NCBI RefSeq assembly: GCF_009765905.1
Contig: NZ_LMUO01000009.1
Coordinates: 225,941 to 289,940 of the forward strand
Source of the DNA: Mucilaginibacter sp. L196
Lineage (GTDB): Bacteria > Bacteroidota > Bacteroidia > Sphingobacteriales > Sphingobacteriaceae
Direction of reading: 5' to 3'
DNA: 64,000 nt
A program made the translations under genes and the position numbers. Under the pieces are notes generated by a model. The model had not been told where the DNA came from and did not search any database. It saw nothing but the letters and a program-made list of their open reading frames with translations. Positions 17,752 to 25,973 of this stretch are shown piece by piece (the first letter of the stretch is position 1; every line of letters begins with the position of its first letter).

Positions 17752-17862
17752 AACATTTTGTCTGAACCATGATTTGTCGGATTTAAGGATCTTCCTGATA
17801 TGATCTTCATTATAATCAAGCAATCAACTAATCAGGAAAATCATGGTTCAAACAATAGGTGG

Positions 17863-18537
17863 TCAATAAGGTATTTTAGCAAATTCAATATGATGTTTTA
17901 CGCAAGTTTCGTCATCCACATACTTTAATGATGCGAATATCAATCGCTTCTTACCCTTATAATCAGGTAGCCTGTTGATCATGTTTAGTGTTAAGGCGTT
18001 GTTCTTCAGCCACTCCTGGTTCGGCATATAAAACAGGTATAATTCATACTCTTTGTCTTCGCCTATAAAGTTTGTTTGGGTATCAAGCTGATCTTCATCA
18101 AACTTTTTGCCGGTGGCTGTTTTAAACAAATAGCGCGCAAGCTCAATATAGCTGGGTAGCTTATTGCTATGAAACATTTTTTCCATACCGGGCAATTCGC
18201 CCAGTTTTAAATAATCTAAAATGCTCGGCTTATCTTCTTTGGGTTCCTCTACTATCCTCTTTAACATCTGGCTTGCCGCCTGTAGGGCATCAACAGCATA
18301 TTCATCGCCATCTACTTCTTCCAGTATTTTTCCGGCCAGCCATTTAATAAGCAGCGTTTTTTCATCAACCTTAAAATATTTAGCTAATTCTATCACCTGC
18401 TCGCGTTTGGGCCGACGAGTGCCGTGCTCTATCTTACTTAATATCGCCTGATCAATATCAATATAAGCGGCAACTTTTCTTAAAGGGATATTCTGTTCTT
18501 CGCGTAATTTTTTTATTGCTGCACCTAAGGTTTCCAT
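17863..18537 (-). CDS. XRE-family helix-turn-helix regulator with unassigned C-terminal domain
   Basis: A 224-residue protein. Residues 1-65 are a clear XRE/Cro helix-turn-helix: LGAAIKKLREEQNIPLRKVAAYIDIDQAILSKIEHGTRRP, with the recognition helix around DQAILSKIEHG. A short helical linker follows. The C-terminal half (about 105-224) contains FKTATGKKFDEDQLD, YELYLFYMPNQEW and a final strand ending HIEFAKIPY, which I cannot assign; it may be a ligand- or protein-binding domain. The gene sits between ruvX and the O-methyltransferase on the same strand but with gaps on both sides. Targets are unknown, and no restriction-modification or toxin gene is adjacent. Confidence 0.75.
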   Translation of the reverse strand: METLGAAIKKLREEQNIPLRKVAAYIDIDQAILSKIEHGTRRPKREQVIELAKYFKVDEKTLLIKWLAGKILEEVDGDEYAVDALQAASQMLKRIVEEPKEDKPSILDYLKLGELPGMEKMFHSNKLPSYIELARYLFKTATGKKFDEDQLDTQTNFIGEDKEYELYLFYMPNQEWLKNNALTLNMINRLPDYKGKKRLIFASLKYVDDETCVKHHIEFAKIPY

Positions 18538-18606
18538 CCGGTTAAATTAGGAAATTGTTTTGACTTTTATTGTCAATAACAAATTCTTAATCAAAGCTTA
18601 ATGCCC

Positions 18607-19020
18607 TTAAAATGCTCGTTTTTCCATCCACGACTGCAACAGAATAATTGCCGAAATGGTATCAACTAATTCCTTATTCTGCCGCCCTTTTTTATTCATA
18701 CCGCTTTGCGCAATGGTTGCCGATGCCATCTTGGAGGTGAATCGCTCATCCAGCATTTCAATAGGAATTCCGGGGAAATTTTTTTTCAATATCGTCAGAA
18801 AGCCCTTTACATGCACCGCTGATTGTGATGGGGTGTTATCCATTTGCTTTGGTTCACCCACAATAAAAAGCTCAACCTCTTCGGTTAATAAGTATTTTTT
18901 CAGGTACTCGACAATATGCTGCGGATGTATAGTATCCAAGCCCGTAGCGATGATCTGCAATGGATCGGTAACCGCGATGCCTATGCGTTTGGTTCCGTAG
19001 TCAAAGGCCATTAATCTCAT
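18607..19020 (-). CDS. ruvX: RuvX/YqgF-family putative pre-16S rRNA nuclease
   Basis: A 137-residue RNase H-like protein of the YqgF family, implicated in 5' maturation of 16S rRNA and earlier called a Holliday junction resolvase homologue. The N-terminus AFDYGTKRIGIAVTD carries the first catalytic Asp. VGEPKQMDNTPS and LDERFTSKMA give the second acidic cluster, and DTISAIILLQSWM holds the last Asp. Length is standard. The start codon lies within a tandem array of 7-bp units (19019-19053). A TATCTTTG element at 19065-19072 gives a leader of about 40 bases. It is divergent from holB. Confidence 0.92.
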   Translation of the reverse strand: MRLMAFDYGTKRIGIAVTDPLQIIATGLDTIHPQHIVEYLKKYLLTEEVELFIVGEPKQMDNTPSQSAVHVKGFLTILKKNFPGIPIEMLDERFTSKMASATIAQSGMNKKGRQNKELVDTISAIILLQSWMEKRAF

Positions 19021-19053
19021 ATGAGATATGAGATATGAGATATGGGATATGAG
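19019..19053. repeat. Tandem heptamer array (ATATGAG x5), overlapping the ruvX start
   Basis: Five consecutive 7-base units, four ATATGAG and one ATATGGG. The array begins on the ruvX start codon and fills its 5' leader. A matching array in the opposite orientation (CTCAYAT units) lies at 19204-19231. Confidence 0.85.
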
Positions 19054-19105
19054 ATTAACATATCCAAAGATAAATTAATTTTGGTGAGTTCATCTGCAAA
19101 CGTTT

Positions 19106-19172
19106 TTTACCCCCTCCGTCTCCTTCGTCGACACCTCCTCCTAAATTTAGGGGGAGGCCGGGTGGGGTTAAA
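19106..19172. repeat. Dispersed palindromic repeat, copy 2
   Basis: Near-identical to 811-876, with one C-to-T change in the left arm of the CCTCC/GGAGG palindrome. It lies between the two inverted heptamer arrays in the ruvX-holB gap. Confidence 0.85.
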
Positions 19173-19203
19173 CTCGCCGATTTTTGTCAAAAACCACCGC
19201 AGT

Positions 19204-19231
19204 CTCACATCTCATATCTCACATCTCAAAT
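19204..19231. repeat. Tandem heptamer array (CTCAYAT x4), inverted partner
   Basis: Units CTCACAT, CTCATAT, CTCACAT and CTCAAAT: reverse complements of the 19019-19053 units. It ends eight bases before the holB promoter element. Confidence 0.85.
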
Positions 19232-19238
19232 CTAATTC

Positions 19239-19246
19239 TTATTTTG
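19239..19246 (+). promoter_or_regulatory. -7-like promoter element of holB
   Basis: TTATTTTG is followed by CACCA and the ATG at 19252. It is one base off TAnnTTTG, or a one-base-short TA-TT-TTG. The context TTTGCACC before the start is the same as at the O-methyltransferase and truA genes. Confidence 0.5.
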
Positions 19247-19251
19247 CACCA

Positions 19252-20397
19252 ATGCAGTTTAAGGACATTGTAGGCCAGGCCGCGATAAAACAACGGTTAA
19301 TGAACTCGGTTAATGAAAACCGGGTTAGTCACGCCCAATTATTTTTAGGACCCGAAGGTTCGGGGAGTTTGGCGCTGGCTGTTGCTTACGCGCAATATTT
19401 ATCATGTGAGGATAAACAACCTGAGGATTCCTGCGGGGTTTGTTCCTCATGCCGGAAGTATCAAAAACTGATGCACCCCGATCTGCATTTTTCCTATCCT
19501 TTCTTCGCTAAACATAAGGATGATACTTCGTTAACATTTATTGAACAATGGCGCGAAGCATTTATCGCTCATCCATATTTAAGCCTGGATATTTGGCGTG
19601 ATTACCTGGATGCCGAAAACAAACAGGCCAATATCAATATTGCCGAATGCCATCAGATCATTAAAAAACTTAGCCTTAAGCCTTTTGAATCTACCTACAA
19701 AGTACTGATCCTTTGGCTGCCTGAATATTTGGATAAAGAAGGCAACGCCCTGCTTAAAATTATTGAGGAACCACAACCCAACACGCTGTTTTTATTGGTT
19801 GCCCAAAATCAAGATCAAATATTAAATACCATCCTTTCGCGCACTCAGCTGATTAAAATTCCTTCATTGGGTTATAATGAGGTTAAGGATCATTTGGTCG
19901 AAAAATATAATCAAACTGAAGATGCTGCCGCGCAAATTGCTTATCTAAGCAATGGCAATTTAACCGACGCGCTGATAATGCTGCAGCAAGATACCAAAGG
20001 ATACCATAAATTATTCGTCGACTGGTTACGCTTATGTTTTGGTAATAAAGGGTTGGAAATATTGCCTTTTGTTGATCAACTGGCTAAGATGGGTCGCGAG
20101 AATCAAAAGAATTTTTTACGCTACGGCGTGAGTTTTATACGGGAATGCTGCCTGCTGATGGCTGGCGCCGGTAACCTGGTTCACCTGCCTGCGCAGGAAT
20201 TGGAAACCGCGCAAAAAATGACTAATGTGATGAATATCCCCCAGGCCCAGGCTATAAGTGCCGAGCTTGAAAAGACACATTATCACGTAGAACGAAATGC
20301 AAACCCGAAAATTTTATTTTTAGATGTATCTTTACAGATTATAAAGATACTAAAGTTTAAAACGATCCCGCAGGGGACACAATATATACCGAATTAA
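19252..20397 (+). CDS. holB: DNA polymerase III delta' subunit
   Basis: A clamp-loader subunit of 381 residues that helps place the sliding clamp during replication. The N-terminus MQFKDIVGQAAIKQRLMNSV and SHAQLFLGPEGSGSLALA are typical of bacterial delta' proteins. The P-loop is degenerate (Ser where Lys is expected), consistent with a subunit that does not hydrolyse ATP. Four cysteines in CEDKQPEDSCGVCSSC form the zinc module. LLKIIEEPQPNTLFLLVAQNQDQILNTILSRTQ is the conserved sensor region, interrupted by no frameshift. The upstream frame to 19042 is only repeat sequence, so the ATG at 19252 is used. It is followed after two bases by the PSP1 gene and is likely cotranscribed with it. Confidence 0.93.
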   Translation: MQFKDIVGQAAIKQRLMNSVNENRVSHAQLFLGPEGSGSLALAVAYAQYLSCEDKQPEDSCGVCSSCRKYQKLMHPDLHFSYPFFAKHKDDTSLTFIEQWREAFIAHPYLSLDIWRDYLDAENKQANINIAECHQIIKKLSLKPFESTYKVLILWLPEYLDKEGNALLKIIEEPQPNTLFLLVAQNQDQILNTILSRTQLIKIPSLGYNEVKDHLVEKYNQTEDAAAQIAYLSNGNLTDALIMLQQDTKGYHKLFVDWLRLCFGNKGLEILPFVDQLAKMGRENQKNFLRYGVSFIRECCLLMAGAGNLVHLPAQELETAQKMTNVMNIPQAQAISAELEKTHYHVERNANPKILFLDVSLQIIKILKFKTIPQGTQYIPN

Positions 20398-20399
20398 TT

Positions 20400-21830
20400 A
20401 TGGGATGTGGAAGTTGCTCAACGGGGGGCGGATGCTCACCGGCAGGCTGCAAAAGTAATGGCTCGTGCCTAACAAGCGGTTGCAGTAAATTAGATGTATA
20501 CGATTGGCTGTCGCACATGGACATGCCGACAAATTATAAACCGTTTCCGGTTATCGAAGTTAAATTTAAAGGTTCACGTAAAGAATTTTATCTTAACAGT
20601 GATAATATTTACCTGGAAGCAGGCGAGCTTGTGGTTGTTGAAACCGCCACAGGCGGCTACGACGTTGGTCACGTATCCATAACCGGCGAACTGGTTAGGA
20701 TGCAGATGGTTAAACGCCGTGTTAAAGAAGCCGACGTTGCCAAAAAGATCTATCGCAAGGCTACCGTTGCTGACGTTGAAAAATGGAAAGCAGCCAAAGA
20801 TATGGAGTGGGAAACCATGCATAAATCGCGCAAGCTGGCGTTGGAGCTTAACCTGAGCATGAAGCTGAGTGATGTGGATTATCAGGGCGATAAAACCAAA
20901 GCTACATTTTATTATACTGCCGAAGGCCGTGTCGATTTTCGTGAGCTGATCAAGAAAATGGCGGAGCAATTCCGTATCAGGATAGAGATGCGGCAGATAG
21001 GTATGAGACAGGAAGCAAGCCGTTTAGGTGGTATTGGTTCATGCGGTCGCGAGCTGTGTTGCTCAACCTGGTTAACTGATTTTAAAACAGTTTCTACCTC
21101 AGCGGCACGTTACCAAAATCTATCTTTAAACACGTTAAAGCTTGCTGGCCAATGCGGTAAATTAAAGTGTTGCTTAAACTACGAGCTGGATACTTACATG
21201 GATGCGCTTAAGCACATCCCCGATAATGTAAATGTATTAAAGACTGAAAAAGGTGATGCCCGCCTGCAAAAAACCGACATATTTAAAAAAATAATGTGGT
21301 TTGCTTATCCTCGCGAAGAAGCATGGATCCCATTGCCGATAAGCAAGGTTAAGGAAATTCAGCAGCAAAACAGAGATGGTGTAATCCCTGCGGATCTGGG
21401 TGAAACGGTTGAGTTAGAAACCAAACCGGCTAAAGCGCTGGATTATGAAAATGTTGTTGGCCAGGATAGTTTAACCCGCTTGGATGAACGCCGTAATAAC
21501 AACAATAATAAAAACAAGAACAAAAATAGAAACAGGAATACTAAAAATCCTAACCAAAGCCCACAGCAGGCAAACCAGCCAAGGCCAGCAGGTGCTGTAC
21601 AAACCAACAGACCGCCACGCCCCGAAGGCAGCAAGCCGGTTGAAGGGAACAGGCCAAAGGCACCCCGTCCGGAAAACAATAAACCCGTAGATGGAAATAG
21701 CGCTGAAGGCACGCGCCCTGAAGGGGCTAAGCCGCAAGGAAATAATCAAAACCGTCGCCATAAACATCGTCGGCCAAACCAAAATAATCAAAACCGCCCT
21801 GGTAATAACCCCGGGCCATCAGCAGAATAA
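20400..21830 (+). CDS. PSP1-domain protein (RicT-like) with low-complexity tail
   Basis: A 476-residue protein. The N-terminus is cysteine-rich (MGCGSCSTGGGCSPAGC), followed by the PSP1 domain (about 85-290). That domain holds the cysteine clusters CGRELCCSTW and AGQCGKLKCCLNYE, which match RicT/YaaT, part of an iron-sulfur complex that controls RNA turnover in Bacillus. The last 110 residues are low-complexity, rich in Asn, Lys, Pro and Arg (NNNNKNKNKNRNRN), probably disordered and possibly RNA-binding. The gene sits between holB and gldH; the holB-psp1-gldH order is, to my knowledge, common in Bacteroidota. Function here is inferred. Confidence 0.82.
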   Translation: MGCGSCSTGGGCSPAGCKSNGSCLTSGCSKLDVYDWLSHMDMPTNYKPFPVIEVKFKGSRKEFYLNSDNIYLEAGELVVVETATGGYDVGHVSITGELVRMQMVKRRVKEADVAKKIYRKATVADVEKWKAAKDMEWETMHKSRKLALELNLSMKLSDVDYQGDKTKATFYYTAEGRVDFRELIKKMAEQFRIRIEMRQIGMRQEASRLGGIGSCGRELCCSTWLTDFKTVSTSAARYQNLSLNTLKLAGQCGKLKCCLNYELDTYMDALKHIPDNVNVLKTEKGDARLQKTDIFKKIMWFAYPREEAWIPLPISKVKEIQQQNRDGVIPADLGETVELETKPAKALDYENVVGQDSLTRLDERRNNNNNKNKNKNRNRNTKNPNQSPQQANQPRPAGAVQTNRPPRPEGSKPVEGNRPKAPRPENNKPVDGNSAEGTRPEGAKPQGNNQNRRHKHRRPNQNNQNRPGNNPGPSAE

Positions 21831-21836
21831 TAAGTA

Positions 21837-22319
21837 ATGATGCGTGCTTATAAAATACTTTGTTTTTTACCCGTTATACTGATAGCGTTAGCTTTTGGCG
21901 GATGTTCAGATCCTAATGCTATCGTTGACAAAAATACCGGGATCGATAATCACAACTGGTCATACGTTAACCAGGTTAAGTATGATGTGAAGATCGACAA
22001 TGAGAAGATCCCGTATAACCTGTACTTTAACCTGCGGGTAACGGGTGATTATAAGTATTCCAACATTTTTATCTTAATGCATGAAAATGGCCCGGGCGTA
22101 AAAAACGATGTTAACCGCTACGAATTTAAATTAGCCAACGCCGACGGCGAATGGCTGGGCGTAGGTTCGGGTAACTTATATAGCTACCAAATGATGTTCA
22201 GGGCAAATTATATGTTCCCGGCAAAAGGTGTTTACCATTTCGCCATTGAACAAAATATGCGCGATAATCCTTTACATGAAGTTAGCGATGTGGGGTTGAG
22301 GGTTGAAAAAGCTCAATAA
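21837..22319 (+). CDS. gldH: Gliding motility lipoprotein GldH
   Basis: A 160-residue lipoprotein with a signal peptide and lipobox (FGGCS, Cys near residue 23). The following region fits GldH: IDNHNWSYVNQVKYDV, NLYFNLRVTGDYKYSNIFIL and a final YHFAIEQNMRDNPLHEVSDVGLRVEK strand. GldH is needed for gliding in Flavobacterium johnsoniae, but homologues occur in many non-gliding Bacteroidota. It starts six bases after the PSP1 gene, so it is probably in the holB transcript. No other gld genes are in view. Confidence 0.88.
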   Translation: MMRAYKILCFLPVILIALAFGGCSDPNAIVDKNTGIDNHNWSYVNQVKYDVKIDNEKIPYNLYFNLRVTGDYKYSNIFILMHENGPGVKNDVNRYEFKLANADGEWLGVGSGNLYSYQMMFRANYMFPAKGVYHFAIEQNMRDNPLHEVSDVGLRVEKAQ

Positions 22320-22374
22320 ATTTTGATTCTTTGTTAGATAGTTTTATTTTTAGGCAGATGAACCGCCTAAATCA

Positions 22375-23673
22375 ATGAGAAAACTATTTCTATCCGCTCT
22401 GTTAATGCCGCTGTTTGCATATAGCCAAACCCCTGCTGCAAAAACCATAAATACCGATAGTGTTAAAAACGTAAATATTATAAAATATTACACTAAAGCT
22501 ATCGCGGCAAACCCTAATGATGCTACCGCATATTATAAAAGGGGCGATGCCAAAATAGATCTTAAGCTATATAATGAAGCACTGCCCGATATGGACAAAG
22601 CTATCGTCATAAACCCTAAATATGACGATGCTTATATTGATCGCGGGCGCATAAGGAGTTTTTTAACAGATTATAAAAGCGCAATAGCCGACTATACCGC
22701 TGCGCTTGCTATAAAACCTACCGGAGTAGCTTTTTATGATAGGGGAATAGCAAAACACAGCCTTGAAGACTTTAAAGGAGCTATTGCCGATTATGATGAG
22801 GCTATAAAATTAGATCCAAAAGACGAAGACTATTTTTATAATCGAGGCCGGTCAAAAGCAAATTTAAACGATTTTACCGGAGCGGTTCAGGATTACTCAC
22901 AAGCAATTACCTTACTTCCTTCATTTCCAATTGCATATACTAATCGTGGTTTAGCAAAATATAATTTAAAGGACTATAAAGGTTCAATTGAGGACTATAC
23001 CCAGGCAATTGTATTAGATCCGAAAAACGAAGAGGCTTATAATGATCGTGGTCTTTCCAAAAAATCACTGGAAGACTATAATGGGGCTATAGATGATTTT
23101 AACCATGCCATAACCCTTGACCCGGGATATTTGGATGCTTTTCATAATCGCGGCTTGGCTAAATACCATATTAATGATTATGCCGGTGCAATTACTGATT
23201 ATGATGTGGTTATAAAAGGCGACCCTAAATATGCCAATGCATATTATAATCGAGGGCTTGCAAAAGATAACATGAATAATTTTACTGATGCTATAGATGA
23301 TTATAATCAATACATTTCACTTGTTCCTAAAGATGCTGACGGATTTTATAGACGTGGAAATTCCAAATTCAACCTGGAAGATTATGCGAACGCGATATTG
23401 GACTACAATGTTGCAATTGGTATAGATGCAAGCTACTTGTATGCATACATAAACCGGGGCCTAGCTAAAAGGCACCAGGATGATTATAAAGGAGCCATTG
23501 CTGATTATACACAAGCTATCACTATCGATCCAAAAAATGCTGACGCTTATAATGACCGCGGGTATGCTGAATATATGAGTAATAATAAAGAAACTGCTTG
23601 TACTGATTTTAATAAAGCCAAAGAATTAGGTTCTGCCGAAGCGGATGGAAATATTAATAAATATTGTAAATAG
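22375..23673 (+). CDS. Exported tetratricopeptide-repeat protein (11 TPRs)
   Basis: A 432-residue protein. A signal peptide (MRKLFLSALLMPLFAYS) is followed by eleven consecutive 34-residue TPR units. Each has the pattern A-Y-x-x-R-G-x-x-K-x-x-L-x-D-Y-x-G-A-I-x-D-Y-x-x-A-I-x-x-x-P. The last unit is capped by a helix with a lone Cys pair (ACTDFNKAKELG, YCK). TPR solenoids mediate protein-protein contacts; the partner is unknown. Units are similar to each other at the protein level but diverged in DNA, so there is no sign of recent tandem expansion. The gene follows gldH by 55 bases. Confidence 0.88.
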   Translation: MRKLFLSALLMPLFAYSQTPAAKTINTDSVKNVNIIKYYTKAIAANPNDATAYYKRGDAKIDLKLYNEALPDMDKAIVINPKYDDAYIDRGRIRSFLTDYKSAIADYTAALAIKPTGVAFYDRGIAKHSLEDFKGAIADYDEAIKLDPKDEDYFYNRGRSKANLNDFTGAVQDYSQAITLLPSFPIAYTNRGLAKYNLKDYKGSIEDYTQAIVLDPKNEEAYNDRGLSKKSLEDYNGAIDDFNHAITLDPGYLDAFHNRGLAKYHINDYAGAITDYDVVIKGDPKYANAYYNRGLAKDNMNNFTDAIDDYNQYISLVPKDADGFYRRGNSKFNLEDYANAILDYNVAIGIDASYLYAYINRGLAKRHQDDYKGAIADYTQAITIDPKNADAYNDRGYAEYMSNNKETACTDFNKAKELGSAEADGNINKYCK

Positions 23674-23741
23674 CTAATTACTATTTTTTTCTTTTTAAAA
23701 CCAGTAAATCCCTACCTTAGTTTGCTAATATTTTTTGCAAA

Positions 23742-25109
23742 ATGAGTGTCGCTTTTTTAATTGTTTCCGTTTTAATTCTGGTGATTGCTGTTTATTTCTT
23801 TTTGAAGAAACCCGCTACAGCCGATAATATTTCTGCCGAGGAACTGCTTCGCCTAAAAGCAGAAAGCGACCAGCTTAAAATTACCGTAGCGCGTAGCGAA
23901 GAGCGCGCATCAGGCCTAATAGCTGAACGTAATAAATCCGATAAGTTATTACAGGACGAGCGCATAAGATATGATGCTTCTGTATCTACACTAAACCAGG
24001 AACTGCTAACCGAAAAAAACCGGATGGCTAAAGCTGAAGAATCATTCAAAGCACAGCGCGAACGATTAATGGAGCAGGAAAAATCTATTCAAGATATACA
24101 GCAAAAATTCCAATTAGAATTTCAGAACGTAGCCAATAAGCTACTCGATGAAAAATCTCAAAAATTTGTAGAAACCAATCGTGCCAACCTGGATATACTT
24201 TTAAATCCGCTGAAAGAAAATATCAAAGCTTTCGAGGAAAAAGTCGACAAGGTTTACAACATGGAGGCTGCCGAGCGTAATACCCTAAAAGGTGCAATAA
24301 CACAGCTGATGGAGTTAAACCAACTGATCAGTAATGAGGCCCAAAACCTTACCAAAGCTTTAAAAGGAGATAATAAGAAACAAGGTAATTGGGGCGAGGT
24401 TATTTTGGAACGTGTTTTAGAGCGTTCAGGCCTGGTTAAAGATCAGGAATACCGCATACAGACGAGTTTTACAGGTAATGATGGCAGTCGTTTACAACCC
24501 GATGTTATTATTGATCTGCCGGATGACAAGCACCTTGTTATCGACTCCAAAGTATCATTAATCGCTTACGAGCGCCTGGTTAACTGTGAAACGGAAGAGG
24601 AGCGCAAGTTATTTTCAAAAGGACACGTGGAATCTATCCGCAGCCACGTAAATGGGTTGTCCGCAAAAAATTACCATGACCTGCACCAGATCAATTCACC
24701 GGACTTTGTACTGTTGTTTATACCTATAGAATCCTCCTTCAGCTTTGCCGTACAAATTGATGCTGAACTGTTCAGTGATGCCTGGGATAAACGGGTGGTA
24801 ATTGTAAGTCCATCAACATTATTGGCAACGCTCCGTACCATAGCCAGTATTTGGAAACAGGAGCGCCAAAACCGCAACGTATTGGAAATTGCACGGTTAA
24901 GTGGTGCGATGTACGATAAATTTGTCGGCTTTGTGGGCGATATGGAAGGTATTGGCAAAAACATTAAACAAAGCCAATCGGCTTATGATAATGCCATCAG
25001 CAAATTAACTGAAGGCAACGGTAACCTTACCAAAACAGCCGAAAAAATAAAAAGCCTTGGGGCCAAAGCTAATAAACAAATTGATCAGAAATATTTAAGC
25101 GAAGAATGA
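23742..25109 (+). CDS. rmuC: DNA recombination protein RmuC homologue
   Basis: A 455-residue protein. Residues 1-20 form a membrane anchor (SVAFLIVSVLILVIAVYFFL), followed by a long coiled coil (about 30-130) and the RmuC nuclease-like domain. Its signatures are GNWGEVILERVLERSGL, LQPDVIIDLPDDKHLVIDSKVSL (a PD-(D/E)xK-type core) and ALLRTIASIWKQE-like helices. RmuC limits inversions at short inverted repeats in E. coli, which is notable in a genome so rich in palindromes. ATG 23742 is preceded by TTTTTTGCAAA, another near-leaderless promoter candidate. Its stop codon abuts that of the next, convergent gene. Confidence 0.92.
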   Translation: MSVAFLIVSVLILVIAVYFFLKKPATADNISAEELLRLKAESDQLKITVARSEERASGLIAERNKSDKLLQDERIRYDASVSTLNQELLTEKNRMAKAEESFKAQRERLMEQEKSIQDIQQKFQLEFQNVANKLLDEKSQKFVETNRANLDILLNPLKENIKAFEEKVDKVYNMEAAERNTLKGAITQLMELNQLISNEAQNLTKALKGDNKKQGNWGEVILERVLERSGLVKDQEYRIQTSFTGNDGSRLQPDVIIDLPDDKHLVIDSKVSLIAYERLVNCETEEERKLFSKGHVESIRSHVNGLSAKNYHDLHQINSPDFVLLFIPIESSFSFAVQIDAELFSDAWDKRVVIVSPSTLLATLRTIASIWKQERQNRNVLEIARLSGAMYDKFVGFVGDMEGIGKNIKQSQSAYDNAISKLTEGNGNLTKTAEKIKSLGAKANKQIDQKYLSEE

Positions 25110-25949
25110 TCAATTGATGGTGTAAGTACTGTTGGTGGTTATATTAGCAGTTGCCCCGCCTGAAAATTTATCCGATTTTAAATTAATGGTCATAAATATA
25201 TTGCTGTTTAAGCTTACAGGGAAATTGTTTTTAATATCATAAACCATTTTCCCTAAGCCTGTACCTGTAATGCTTATATTGATTTGTTTCATTGGCATTT
25301 GCATATCTAGCCCTTGCTTTATATCAAAATAAGCTTTGCCGTCAGTTATTTTTATTAATTTATAGGTCATCTCAATATTTATGGTCATTCCCTTAGCCAC
25401 AGGTAAATCAAACGGAATATCCTGCGTAAAAGAATCGCCAACTTTTATGGCATGCTCCGGAAAATTTACCATACCCATGATCTTATTCATCATTTTCTTT
25501 GCCGCAATCGTCGCAGAGTCATTTAATTTTTGTCCGTTTAAAGAATCTATACTTAATTTACCTTCGCTGTTAACCCGGCCATAAAATTCTGTATTAGTTT
25601 TTTTTATAGGTATAGGTATTTGCTTTCCGTTAAGTGTGCCGCTCATTGTTGGCGCACTTACTTTCATATCTACCGCGAATGAATTTTCTGCGCCAATTGA
25701 TGACGTTGTAGTTGTTCCATTAGTATTAAATTGTACTATAACATTCATGGGTTGGGCAATGCCTTGTGTAGCCAGTTTTGAGGCCAATTCTTTATTCCCA
25801 CTCAGATCGGCATATAACGAAATAGAAGTATTTCCTGCTAATTGGTAGGTATGATTTGGCAAATACTTTATTTTAAATAAAACACTATCCTGGGCTTTTG
25901 CAAAACTAAAAGACAATGCTAAAAAGCTTACAAACAGAATTTTTTTCAT
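25110..25949 (-). CDS. Secreted beta-rich protein (DUF6263-like), unknown function
   Basis: A 279-residue exported protein with a signal peptide (MKKILFVSFLALSFSFAKA). The mature part has alternating polar and hydrophobic strands without cysteines. Examples are PNHTYQLAGNTSISLYADLSGN, a run of Thr and Ser, and VGDSFTQDIPFDLPVAKG near residue 170. It resembles Bacteroidota DUF6263-type proteins, which have no known role. It converges on rmuC with no bases between the two stop codons. The upstream neighbour thiL is on the same strand, 24 bases away, so thiL transcription may continue into it. Confidence 0.55.
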   Translation of the reverse strand: MKKILFVSFLALSFSFAKAQDSVLFKIKYLPNHTYQLAGNTSISLYADLSGNKELASKLATQGIAQPMNVIVQFNTNGTTTTSSIGAENSFAVDMKVSAPTMSGTLNGKQIPIPIKKTNTEFYGRVNSEGKLSIDSLNGQKLNDSATIAAKKMMNKIMGMVNFPEHAIKVGDSFTQDIPFDLPVAKGMTINIEMTYKLIKITDGKAYFDIKQGLDMQMPMKQINISITGTGLGKMVYDIKNNFPVSLNSNIFMTINLKSDKFSGGATANITTNSTYTIN

Positions 25950-25973
25950 GAGATAAAAGTTTATTAAGCCAAT

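Noticed and set aside
17863..18537. XRE gene as a restriction-modification controller or antitoxin
   Set aside because: It is too long for a C protein or typical antitoxin, and neither neighbour is a toxin or nuclease partner.
19042..19251. 70-residue N-terminal extension of holB
   Set aside because: It spans heptamer arrays and a palindromic repeat and has no resemblance to delta' proteins.
20400..21830. Frameshift or fusion in the PSP1 gene because of its unusual tail
   Set aside because: The Asn/Lys/Pro/Arg-rich tail stays in frame, and such tails occur in Bacteroidota PSP1 proteins.
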